From Paenibacillus plantiphilus (GTDB taxonomy: Bacteria > Bacillota > Bacilli > Paenibacillales > Paenibacillaceae), in the NCBI RefSeq assembly GCF_927798095.1, contig NZ_CAKMMF010000034.1:7365-54520 (forward strand): a stretch of 47,156 nt of DNA, given 5' to 3'. Numbering within the stretch: the first letter of the stretch is position 1; each line of letters opens with the position of its first letter. The notes beneath the pieces were generated by a model. It saw only the letters and a program-made list of their open reading frames with translations, made no database searches and was not told the DNA's origin. Of this stretch, positions 38,000 to 46,772 are shown piece by piece. The position numbers were made by a program, and so were the translations under genes.

Positions 38000-38544
38000 C
38001 CTCGGACACCACCTTTCTGATAATCGTGGAGGTATGTTTGAAGCTGTTGCCTTGCCCGGAATAAATAAGATTTGACCGTGTTCAGAGGCAGATCAAGAGA
38101 GTCCGCAATTTCATTGTACGAAAAATCCTGCAAATACCTCAGTACAACAACTGCTCGGTGATGCTCGGGCAGCTTGTCTATCGCCTTCCGAATATCCTGC
38201 GCTGCGTAAGAGGACAACACTTCCTCCTCAACAGATTGCGAATCTCGAAAATCCATCTCATGCTCGTCAATCGAAATCGTTGGTTTATTCCGTCTGAACT
38301 TATCGATGCAAATATTCGTAACAATGCGTTGAACCCATGTTTTGAACTGTGCTTTTTCTTCATAGGAACCTATCTTTGTATAGATCCGAATCAATGCCTC
38401 CTGGGCTGCATCCATCGCATCCTGCTCGTTGTTTAGTATATAATAAGCTGTCCGATAAACATGATTTTCAATCTCGCGCAATAGAGAAATCAGAGCATCG
38501 CCATCACCCGCTTGAGCGGATTTGATAAGGCCGGGCTCTACCAC
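37996..38544 (-). CDS. ECF-type RNA polymerase sigma factor
   Basis: 182 aa. Region 2 with YRTAYYILNNEQDAMDAAQE and FKTWVQRIVTNICID; region 4 with LPEHHRAVVVLRYLQDFSYN and IADSLDLPLNTVKSYLFRAR (helix-turn-helix). This is a SigW/SigX-like extracytoplasmic-function factor; I cannot decide the exact group. The start is GTG 38544 with AGAGGGGG 7 nt upstream. Co-translated with the anti-sigma gene. A candidate self-recognised promoter lies 30-57 bp upstream. Confidence 0.93.
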   Translation of the reverse strand: MVEPGLIKSAQAGDGDALISLLREIENHVYRTAYYILNNEQDAMDAAQEALIRIYTKIGSYEEKAQFKTWVQRIVTNICIDKFRRNKPTISIDEHEMDFRDSQSVEEEVLSSYAAQDIRKAIDKLPEHHRAVVVLRYLQDFSYNEIADSLDLPLNTVKSYLFRARQQLQTYLHDYQKGGVRG

Positions 38545-38573
38545 GGAGGATCCCCCTCTCTTGCAACCTTACA

Positions 38574-38600
38574 GACGCAATACGCTGTAATTATGTTGCA
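38574..38600 (-). promoter_or_regulatory. Candidate autoregulatory ECF promoter
   Basis: Minus strand TGCAAC (38595-38600), 17-nt spacer, CGTC (38574-38577). This resembles the B. subtilis sigma-X/W pattern TGwAAC-N16/17-CGnC/A. The rest of the 308-bp gap (38601-38778) is AT-rich with no further clear signal. Confidence 0.5.
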
Positions 38601-38778
38601 CCCCATCATTCAAATTCTTTAGAAAAATTTTAGAAAAAATAAAAGCAGATAAAAGTAGATACAAATACACCAAGTTTAAGAATAGCAGAAAAATAATGAA
38701 CCGTATAGCCTTATAGTTAGCCCTCTCCGGGCCGGTTAAGCCCACACTTTTCATGCTAATAAATAACAATAAACAAGC

Positions 38779-38839
38779 ATAAACAGAGCAGCAATCCGAG
38801 TTCAGCGAGAAACGCCTCACGGATTGCTGCTCTTTATGA
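38779..38839 (-). terminator. Long hairpin after the hydroxyacid dehydrogenase gene
   Basis: Perfect 14-bp stem AGAGCAGCAATCCG (38785-38798) / CGGATTGCTGCTCT (38820-38833), extended past one bulged base by CATAAA/TTTATG. Minus strand continues with UUUAUGCUUGUUUAUU. Symmetric enough to act weakly on either strand. Confidence 0.8.
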
Positions 38840-38852
38840 GTTAATCAGAAAA

Positions 38853-39806
38853 TCAATATTCCTTCTGCAGGTCCACAACATTGAGGGAAGGCTGTCCGCT
38901 CTGCAGATAAAGACTCAGGTTTTCCAAGAAAATACCAGCAATACGTTCCTCGTATACAGTAGTATCGCCAGCAATATGCGGTGTAAGGATCACATTCTCC
39001 ATCGCCCAGAGAGGATGCTCCGGCGCAAGCGGCTCACTCTCAAACACATCCAGTCCCGCTCCGCTAATCTGGCCATTTTGCAAGGCGTCCACAAGCGCAT
39101 CCGTATCCGTCGTCTTGCCTCTGCCAATATTAATATAGTAGGCCGACGGCTTCATCGCCTCGAACTGCTCCCTGCCCATAATATGCTCCGTCTCACGGGT
39201 ATGGGGCAAGCAGTTGATTATATAGTCGCTGCTGCCCAGCACTTCATGAATTCCTTCAAGCGTGTACATTTGATCGACCCATTGAGCCGGTTCGCCTGAC
39301 CTGCGAATGCCAAGAACGTTCATATTGAAGGCTTTGGCCAGCCTTGCAGTCTCCAGTCCGACTGCACCAACGCCTAATATGCCAATTGTACGCCCATGAG
39401 CCTCTCCCAGCGTTCCTGTCGTTTCCCACTTTCGTTCAGCCTGATTTCGCAGCGACAGATTAAGATGGCGGGTGAAGGAGAGCAGCATCGCAAAAATCGT
39501 TTCGGCAATCGGATAAGGATGAACGCCGCTAGCATTCGTTAATACAACTCCGAGCTGCTGCAGCTTCTGCAGCGGCAGGCGATCAACGCCCGCCCCCCAA
39601 TATTGCACCCAGCGCAGCTTGGAAGAGCCATTCCCGACCAAGTCTCTGACTGATCGATTCCAGCCAAACACAATTTCCGCATCTGGCAAATGCTCCTCTA
39701 AAGCAGCCTTATCGCTCCCATCAATGACAGTCCAACCTGGAGCTGCCTCTCTAATCCTCCTTAGATGCCGTTCCTCCAGCTTATGTACCGCTACGATTGT
39801 CCTCAT
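38853..39806 (-). CDS. D-2-hydroxyacid dehydrogenase family protein
   Basis: 317 aa NAD(P)-dependent reductase of 2-oxo acids. Rossmann motif TIGILGVGAVGLETARLAK; catalytic Arg in INIGRGKTTDTDAL, Glu in LDVFESEPL and His in LTPHIAGDT, the usual R-E-H set. VVLTNASGVHPYPIAE precedes the cofactor domain. The substrate is unknown; close relatives act on hydroxypyruvate/glyoxylate or related acids. The frame is open to 39908, but ATG 39806 (MRTIVAVHKLEE) has GGAGAG about 9 nt upstream. It stands alone and is not part of the conserved com-dnaK block. Confidence 0.92.
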   Translation of the reverse strand: MRTIVAVHKLEERHLRRIREAAPGWTVIDGSDKAALEEHLPDAEIVFGWNRSVRDLVGNGSSKLRWVQYWGAGVDRLPLQKLQQLGVVLTNASGVHPYPIAETIFAMLLSFTRHLNLSLRNQAERKWETTGTLGEAHGRTIGILGVGAVGLETARLAKAFNMNVLGIRRSGEPAQWVDQMYTLEGIHEVLGSSDYIINCLPHTRETEHIMGREQFEAMKPSAYYINIGRGKTTDTDALVDALQNGQISGAGLDVFESEPLAPEHPLWAMENVILTPHIAGDTTVYEERIAGIFLENLSLYLQSGQPSLNVVDLQKEY

Positions 39807-40031
39807 AATAATCGCTCTCCTCATAGTAGAAACGGAATGTAAGAGAAAGTCCAAACAAAAAAAGAACCTGGTGTCAGCTCGCGCTGTATGCCCGTCCTTA
39901 AACTTCAAACTGTATGTATGAATCGTATTGAAATCATATCACCAGCGCTTCACCCAGTCAAACAAACAGCGAATAACAGCTCAATTTCACACTAGTCTCA
40001 AAATAATTACAAAAAAAATAGCACGAGCCAC

Positions 40032-40065
40032 TTGCAATCCTTATAATTCCGAGTATAATACTCGG
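40032..40065 (+). promoter_or_regulatory. Sigma-A promoter with palindromic operator over the -10
   Basis: TTGCAA (40032-40037), 16-nt spacer, TATAAT (40054-40059). The -10 is inside a perfect 17-bp palindrome CCGAGTATAATACTCGG (40049-40065), a likely repressor site. The gap 39807-40031 shows nothing else clear. Confidence 0.7.
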
Positions 40066-40095
40066 TAAATAGAGACAGAGAGAGGAGAACAGACC

Positions 40096-40431
40096 ATGAT
40101 CCCAGATACGAAAGTAATTTCACAGCGTTGGATTGACGATCATTTGGATCTCTACAACTTTGCCGTGCAAATTGGAGATCAGGAGTGGCAGCAGCAAATC
40201 ATTGAAACCTTACATGGCCTGAACAAAAGTGTAGACAAAGAGATTCAATATGCTATCGCACAACAACTATGGCGGCGGTTCGATTCCATTAATAATAAAA
40301 TGCTGGACTTGTTCTCACAAATGAAGGAAAGCACCAGTTCAGAAGAAGAGTCTTCAATAAGGGAATTAATTTGGAAGTTAAAGCTGCAGAGAATTGATTT
40401 GGCCAGAAAAATCAAGGCGTATTGCGTGTAA
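40096..40431 (+). CDS. Hypothetical protein, 111 aa
   Basis: 111 aa, predicted all-helical and soluble (RWIDDHLDLYNFAVQIGD, then a central IIETLHGLNKSVDKEI and C-terminal RELIWKLKLQRIDLARKI). No family recognised. A good GAGGAG lies 8 nt before the ATG, and a strong promoter with a palindrome is 30 bp upstream, so it is a real, regulated gene. The helical, charged make-up would suit a small coiled-coil or DNA/RNA-associated protein, but this is only a description. It is directly followed by the 42-bp repeat array. Confidence 0.8.
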   Translation: MIPDTKVISQRWIDDHLDLYNFAVQIGDQEWQQQIIETLHGLNKSVDKEIQYAIAQQLWRRFDSINNKMLDLFSQMKESTSSEEESSIRELIWKLKLQRIDLARKIKAYCV

Positions 40432-40473
40432 TTCATTAATAAATGCGTGTGTTGTGGTGATTGTTGCGTACAT

Positions 40474-40625
40474 GCGGTGGGAAATGTGTGAACACTTCGG
40501 GAGTTTGATGCGGACATTTGGTGGTAAGTGCGTGAACTTCGGGAGTTTGATGCGGACATTCAGTGGTAAGTGCGTGAACTTCGGGAGTTTGATGCGGACA
40601 TTTGGTGGGAAATGTGTGTATTGCG
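40474..40625. repeat. 42-bp tandem repeat array
   Basis: Units start at 40495, 40537 and 40579 (CTTCGGGAGTTTGATGCGG...), with a partial copy (GCGGTGGGAAATGTGTGAAC) before them. Units differ at a few positions. The period is a multiple of 3, so both strands show open frames with 14-residue repeats, but neither has a ribosome site at a plausible start. Confidence 0.9.
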
Positions 40626-40793
40626 GAGGTAAATAAGTGTTGTGCGGAGATCAATGTGTGAAGCGATACCGATTAAAAAGTGTTGGCATACGGTTGACCG
40701 CTCTGCCGTGGTATATTGATAAAGGCATCAGATGACTGGTACGCCTAATCAAACGATTATCTGGCTCAATGAATTGTAGGGATTCATCGGCTA

Positions 40794-41006
40794 CTACATT
40801 GCTGTTTGCTTCATCTCACTCATCATGGACATCATCATAGTCATCATTTCATCACATTGTTGCATATTGGACATCATCATGTCAACATTCATGTCCATCA
40901 TGTTCATTTCTTTCATGTTTTCCATCATCATCTTCATACATTTCATCTTGCACATCATGTCTTCCATACACATGTTCATCATCATTTGCATACACATTTT
41001 CTCCAT
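40794..41006 (-). CDS. Methionine-rich small protein (33 of 70 residues Met)
   Basis: 70 aa from ATG 41006, which has GAGAGG just upstream (in a long purine tract) and a sigma-A promoter about 40 bp before. By count 33 residues are Met (47%), with five Cys (positions 5, 13, 19, 23, 51), 15 Lys/Glu/Asp or so, and just one branched aliphatic (Val41). Typical stretches are MEKMCMQMMMNMCMED and MMTMMMSMMSEM. No signal peptide. Clustered Met with Cys suggests a soft-metal (Cu+/Ag+) binder or a methionine oxidant sink, but I know no family that fits. The frame extends to 41078 but without support. Confidence 0.75.
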   Translation of the reverse strand: MEKMCMQMMMNMCMEDMMCKMKCMKMMMENMKEMNMMDMNVDMMMSNMQQCDEMMTMMMSMMSEMKQTAM

Positions 41007-41046
41007 TTGTAACCTCTCCTCTCTCCTTCTATTTTCTTCCTTTTTC

Positions 41047-41075
41047 AAGATACTATAATTTCGGGACAAATACAA
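41047..41075 (-). promoter_or_regulatory. Sigma-A promoter of the Met-rich gene
   Basis: Minus strand TTGTAT (41070-41075), 17-nt spacer, TATCTT (41047-41052), about 40 nt before the start codon. Confidence 0.6.
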
Positions 41076-41332
41076 CACTTTTTTGTTGATTTCTTATTAT
41101 AATACGTGGTATTATTAAATATTTAATTCATACTAAATGCATGCGATTTATAGCAAAACTATTCTATTCATGCAATTTCCAGACTTTTGAGAACGTCCAA
41201 TGGGCTGGAAGTTCCAATGTGGCAATGTGGTCGACCTACCGCCGTCATGCAGCGAAACACCTTCTTTTATAAAGAGTATGGACTCTACTTCCTCGCTCCT
41301 CGATTCCGTGCTGTATGCGCGGTTTTTTCGCT

Positions 41333-41622
41333 TTATGGAGATTGCCGAAGAGCTTTCTGCGATGCCTTGGCTTCTGTAAGAGGGTTTTTCAGCGTTACAA
41401 CGTGCCTCGATCCATTTTTTCGAGCTGTAACGGGGTTTTTCCGTCTTATGGAGATAGCCGAGGAGCTTTCTGCGATGCTTTGGCTTCTGTAAGAGGGTTT
41501 TTCAGCGTTACAGCGTGCTTCGATCCATTTTTTCGAGCTGTAACGGGGTTTTTCCGCCTTATGGAGATAGCCGAGGAGCTTTCTGCGATGCCTTGGCTTC
41601 TGTAAGAGTTTTTTTCAACGCT
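41333..41622. repeat. 113-bp tandem repeat array with internal GTTACAG/CTGTAAC palindromes
   Basis: Two full copies and a partial third, with units starting TTATGGAGAT at 41333, 41446 and 41559 (113-bp spacing), near-identical. Inside each unit CTGTAA...TTACAG and CGTTACAG...CTGTAACG form inverted repeats, and GGGTTTTTC occurs twice. A degenerate earlier copy may lie at 41290-41330. The period is not a multiple of 3, so the apparent plus-strand peptides are not conserved proteins. The rest of 41079-41922 holds no gene I can support. Confidence 0.9.
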
Positions 41623-41727
41623 CCAGCGCTGGAAAAACTGCCAATTGGATCAAAATAGAAATTGCATCACTCCTTTCGCATGAAGTGAGCAACAGTCTAC
41701 CGTCTTGGCTCTCTTTAAGCGGCAATC

Positions 41728-41777
41728 AGGCTGTCCCACAGCAGCAAACAGCAGCTACTTATGGGATGGGACAGCCT
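41728..41777. terminator. Inverted repeat downstream of comEC
   Basis: 11-bp stem AGGCTGTCCCA (41728-41738) / TGGGACAGCCT (41767-41777), 28-nt loop, about 145 bp beyond the comEC stop. No U run on the minus strand, so termination is uncertain; it may be an element remnant. Confidence 0.4.
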
Positions 41778-41922
41778 TGATTTGTCAGATCCTAATTGAT
41801 AGGTTGTGATCTCCGTAAACTTACTGAGCATTCATTACGCCACTCGCACCGTACTGTACCCGCATCACACACCGTTCCCTTTGCGCGTTTTGAGGAGAGT
41901 CCAAGCATTCTACCAATTCACG

Positions 41923-44622
41923 CTATCCTCCAGCAAGCCTGGTCCTTACATATAGCTTGTTATTCGAATCCACACGAAATTGCACTTCTCCCCCGCGATC
42001 TGTACGCAAAATTTGAATGTACTCCTGTTCGAGTCTGCGAAGCACCTCAGGATACGGATGACCGTATATATTGCCGCGTCCAACCGAAATAACTGCCATT
42101 GCAGGACGCCAATAATCCAACCATTCCTGTGTCGTTGATGTTTTGCTGCCGTGGTGCGCGATCTTCAGAACATCAATATTTGGCTTGAGACCGCGTTCAG
42201 TCTGCTTCAATGCCAGCCTCTCTACGAGCGCCCTTTCCTGCCTGGCGTCCGCATCCCCAGTAAACAGAAAGCTCCGATTGTAAATATGCAGCAGCATGAT
42301 AACACTGTGGCCATTCTGTTCCTCAACGATCGGAATCCCGACGGACAAGTCCTTCGCAGCTTCAGCAGAGTCCGCTATCTCGATACGGCTGTGCTCGTCA
42401 ATCATCCAGCTCCCTTCCTCAGAGGATTCAAACAATGGAATTCGGCGATCAATGGCTTCACGAAATAATCCGATGGCATCGTCGGAAGTCTTCATCGTAC
42501 CGTTCCAAAGGATGCGCTTCACAGGAATGTCTCGGAGAACAGCCATCAGCCCTTTAATATGATCGCTGTCAAGATGAGAGATAACGAGGAGATCAATGGC
42601 ATGAACGCCCCGCTTCCGCAGCAGCGGAACGACGACATGGCGGCCAATCTCGAAGGGATCGCGGCGATTCCGCCATTCCTCCCCCGGTTTGCGGAACATA
42701 ACAGTTCCTCCGCCGTCGATAAGCACATGCTTGCCCGTGACCGAGCGAATCAGAATCGCATCGCCCTGCCCGACATCAAGAATACTAATAACAGCATCGG
42801 TATTCTGCCAATCCGGCTTGTAAGCCCACAGCAATGGAATTATTAAAGCTGCAGCGATGATAGCAGGGATAACCCGGCTCGAAGGATGATTGCCAGCTTT
42901 CCACGTTCTCTGCATGGATAACGGATTCGGAGAAGCCGCTCCTTGTCCCAACGGTGCCGTCATCTCCCCCGATTGGCTGGATAAATGAAGCAATGGCGAG
43001 GAGATGGATGAGAGGTCATTGGCTTCTTCCTTATCCCCTTGGTTCATTCGTCGTGATTCCTCACCGTTTCTATGGCTTCTGCCCAGCAGGAAGAATAGAA
43101 GCCATAGAGCCATGTACATATAGACGACCCATAACACTGGCGGAGTTGCCCATATCAATTGAAGAGACTGTATTTCACTAAGCTTCAGTACAAATCCGAA
43201 TGTCAGCTCATTGGCGATTGAGGTCGCGACTGCAAGCAGCTTGGCAGCCGGAGACCAAATGCTGTCCAATATGAGCGATGCCCCGCCTAGCGGCATGACG
43301 ATGAAGCTGATGAACGGCACGAGAATGAAATTTGCCGGCAGCGACAGCGGATGGAATCCGTTAAAGTAGAAGACAGTCAAAGGAAACGAGACCGCCTGTG
43401 CCACGATTGTCACAGCAACGAGATCAAAAAGCGTCTTCCAGCGGGTTGATTGCGGCAGCCAGCGGCGCACTGGCGGCACGCCAATAATGAGCCCGGCTGT
43501 CACGATAAAGGAAAGCTGGAAGCTGACATTGCCGAGCATGTAGGGATCCCATGCAAGCATGATAAGCGCTGCCGCAGCAAGCAAGTGCAGGCCGTCCTTG
43601 AGCTTGTTCATTCGCGCCGCCGCCAGGCCAAGCATCGCCATCATGCCGGCGCGGATGACGGATGGCGAGCCGCCAGCGAGCAGCACGTACAGCGGCACAG
43701 CCGTGATCATTATAAGCAGCATACGCTCGCGCGTCATGCGAAGCAGTCTCAGCATGCCGCCGAGCACGTAGAGGAAGACGGCGACATGCAGTCCCGAAAT
43801 CGCCAGTATATGCGTCAGCCCCAGCTGGGAAAACTGGCGGAATCGCTCAGGGTCGAGGTCCTCGCTTATGCCGAGGACCAGACCCTTCATGTACCCGGAT
43901 TGCTCAGCCGGGTACAGCTCGTCCATCCGCGAGCCCAGCCAGGCGCGGATGGAATCGATGCGGCCCAGCAGCGATTCCGTGCTCCAGCGGGAGCCGGCGC
44001 CTGTCTCCACGGCGGCGATGCCCTTTACTTTGAGCAGCCAGTGGATGCGCTGGCTGTGCAGATATCGGCGGTAATCGAAGCCGCCGAAGTTCGTTGCCTC
44101 GGCCGGAAGCCCGAGCGATCCGGCCAGGCGAACCCGGTCGCCGCGCGGCCAGGCGGCGGCGACGGTCTGGTCCGGCTGCGCAGCAAGCCGGACCTGCACG
44201 AGCAAGCGTTCGCCGCCGAGTACTCGCGGCGACTGCTCGCCCATGACGGCGACGTCCTCCGCCGTCATCACGAACTGCACGCGGTCGCCATCGACCTCGA
44301 CCGCGGACACAATCGTCCCTGACGCTTCCACCTCATACATGGTGGAAGCATCAGGGACAACAGCAGCCGCTGCGGCGGCGTACAGCTCCGGGAGCGCAGT
44401 GGCATTGTGGGCATCCGCCCACATGCGCTCCCCCGCAGCGACGCCGAACGCGGTCAAACATGCGGCGGCCAGCGGCCAAGACGCCCGCCGCCGCAAAAGC
44501 AGTGCAAGCAGGGCGACGACCAGCGCCCCGCCTGCAAGCACAATGCCGCTGACAGCAAGACCTGCAGCGGCAGCGCTGCCAAGCACCCAGCAAACCGTGA
44601 ACAGCACAAGCGGCCTTCTCAT
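41923..44622 (-). CDS. comEC: DNA internalization competence protein ComEC
   Basis: Forms the inner-membrane channel for single-stranded DNA uptake in natural transformation. 899 aa. N-terminal hydrophobic segments and DUF4131 domain (1-200), the competence domain with SGYMKGLVLGISEDL and LTHILAISGLHVAV and many membrane segments (230-530), then a C-terminal metallo-beta-lactamase-like domain with SILDVGQGDAILIRS and ISHLDSDHIKGL (near residues 680-690) that may degrade the non-transported strand. All three parts appear intact, with no stop or frameshift. It follows comEB with a terminator between, unlike the tight Bacillus operon. Confidence 0.95.
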   Translation of the reverse strand: MRRPLVLFTVCWVLGSAAAAGLAVSGIVLAGGALVVALLALLLRRRASWPLAAACLTAFGVAAGERMWADAHNATALPELYAAAAAAVVPDASTMYEVEASGTIVSAVEVDGDRVQFVMTAEDVAVMGEQSPRVLGGERLLVQVRLAAQPDQTVAAAWPRGDRVRLAGSLGLPAEATNFGGFDYRRYLHSQRIHWLLKVKGIAAVETGAGSRWSTESLLGRIDSIRAWLGSRMDELYPAEQSGYMKGLVLGISEDLDPERFRQFSQLGLTHILAISGLHVAVFLYVLGGMLRLLRMTRERMLLIMITAVPLYVLLAGGSPSVIRAGMMAMLGLAAARMNKLKDGLHLLAAAALIMLAWDPYMLGNVSFQLSFIVTAGLIIGVPPVRRWLPQSTRWKTLFDLVAVTIVAQAVSFPLTVFYFNGFHPLSLPANFILVPFISFIVMPLGGASLILDSIWSPAAKLLAVATSIANELTFGFVLKLSEIQSLQLIWATPPVLWVVYMYMALWLLFFLLGRSHRNGEESRRMNQGDKEEANDLSSISSPLLHLSSQSGEMTAPLGQGAASPNPLSMQRTWKAGNHPSSRVIPAIIAAALIIPLLWAYKPDWQNTDAVISILDVGQGDAILIRSVTGKHVLIDGGGTVMFRKPGEEWRNRRDPFEIGRHVVVPLLRKRGVHAIDLLVISHLDSDHIKGLMAVLRDIPVKRILWNGTMKTSDDAIGLFREAIDRRIPLFESSEEGSWMIDEHSRIEIADSAEAAKDLSVGIPIVEEQNGHSVIMLLHIYNRSFLFTGDADARQERALVERLALKQTERGLKPNIDVLKIAHHGSKTSTTQEWLDYWRPAMAVISVGRGNIYGHPYPEVLRRLEQEYIQILRTDRGGEVQFRVDSNNKLYVRTRLAGG

Positions 44623-44683
44623 CTCTTTTCCCCCTTTTCAATAAGCCTCCGAATTAAAGCTTCCTCCCCAAACAAGCAAATAA

Positions 44684-44728
44684 CAAAAAAACCTCCGCAG
44701 CGCCCGAATACGGGCGCAAACGGAGGTT
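44684..44728 (-). terminator. Intrinsic terminator between comEB and comEC
   Basis: Minus strand AACCTCCG, internal loop, GCGCCCG, 5-nt loop, GGGCGC, CGGAGGTT, then a run of U (the A run at 44685-44690). Strong. It lies 119 bp beyond the comEB stop, 62 bp before the comEC start. A second smaller hairpin is at about 44789-44812. Confidence 0.9.
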
Positions 44729-44846
44729 CTTCCTCACAAATTGCAGTTAATGCTCGTTAGTTGTGCGATAGGAATCGACTCTCAGCCATGCGCCGCCGCT
44801 GGCGGACGCATCGCAAGTCTTAGTCTGCATCCTATACAATTACGAA

Positions 44847-45377
44847 TTACGAAATGACACTCATTCCTGCTTGAGCAGGCGGCTCGTAACGATCCAGGCA
44901 GCGAAATACGATCCCTCTCTGCCGCATCAGCGCAACAACCTTCTCGCTATCTTTTGGGTAACCCCGATGATAAACGATTTCCTTGACACCGCTGTTGGCA
45001 AGCATATTCGCACATGTCCAGCAGGGCTGGTCTGTCACATATACCGTGGAGCCTTCACGGTCAATACGGTCTGTGAAAAGCAGCAAATTCTGCTCGGCAT
45101 GAATGGTGCGAATGCAGCGCTGCTTTTTGATCATCTGCTCCTCTTCACCGACAACATTAACCTCCAGCTCCTCAACGATCATGCAGCCGGCCTCGGAGCA
45201 ATCAGCCACGCCCATAGGAGCGCCGTTGTACGCAGTGCCAAGCAGCTTCTTGCCCTGCACCAGCACTGCTCCTACATGCCTTCTTGGACAGCGGGAGCGC
45301 GTTGAGACCATATAGGCGATATCCATAAAATAAGTGTCCCAATCCTTGCGCTCATTATCTTGTAATGCCGTTACCAT
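44847..45377 (-). CDS. comEB: ComEB, dCMP deaminase family protein
   Basis: 176 aa zinc deaminase. HAE at 93-95 (TIHAEQNLL) and PCWTC with Cys119/122 (TDQPCWTCANML) form the catalytic zinc site; a further Cys60/Cys65 pair (ADCSEAGC) matches the second zinc site of ComEB/dCMP deaminases. It would convert dCMP to dUMP; its role in competence is accessory. Starts at ATG 45377. It follows the homocysteine synthase gene by 33 bp. Confidence 0.93.
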   Translation of the reverse strand: MVTALQDNERKDWDTYFMDIAYMVSTRSRCPRRHVGAVLVQGKKLLGTAYNGAPMGVADCSEAGCMIVEELEVNVVGEEEQMIKKQRCIRTIHAEQNLLLFTDRIDREGSTVYVTDQPCWTCANMLANSGVKEIVYHRGYPKDSEKVVALMRQRGIVFRCLDRYEPPAQAGMSVIS

Positions 45378-45410
45378 CGTTTCTTCATTCTTCCTTTCAG
45401 CCTTGCCTCA

Positions 45411-46703
<1,293 letters not shown>

Positions 46704-46772
46704 TTAGATATTCCTCCTCGCCAGAATTGGACACAAGCAAATATTTCCTGCGTCCTTCTCATTGTCGCATAA

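Noticed and set aside
40394..40654. Open frames with 14-residue repeats on both strands of the 42-bp array
   Set aside because: A period divisible by three leaves frames open by itself; no ribosome site at any start, and one frame overlaps the end of the 111-aa gene.
40806..41012. His-rich 68-residue frame on the plus strand opposite the Met-rich gene
   Set aside because: It is the mirror of ATG codons read as CAT on the other strand; it starts with TTG, has no ribosome site and no promoter.
41187..41605. Plus-strand peptides in the 113-bp array
   Set aside because: The period is not a multiple of three, so each unit is read in a different frame; no ribosome sites.
40474..41622. CRISPR array
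   Set aside because: Both arrays are head-to-tail repeats without unique spacers, and no cas gene is present.
46704..46772. S-box (SAM riboswitch) before metY
   Set aside because: Only 69 bp between comEA and metY, with none of the S-box helices or a terminator.
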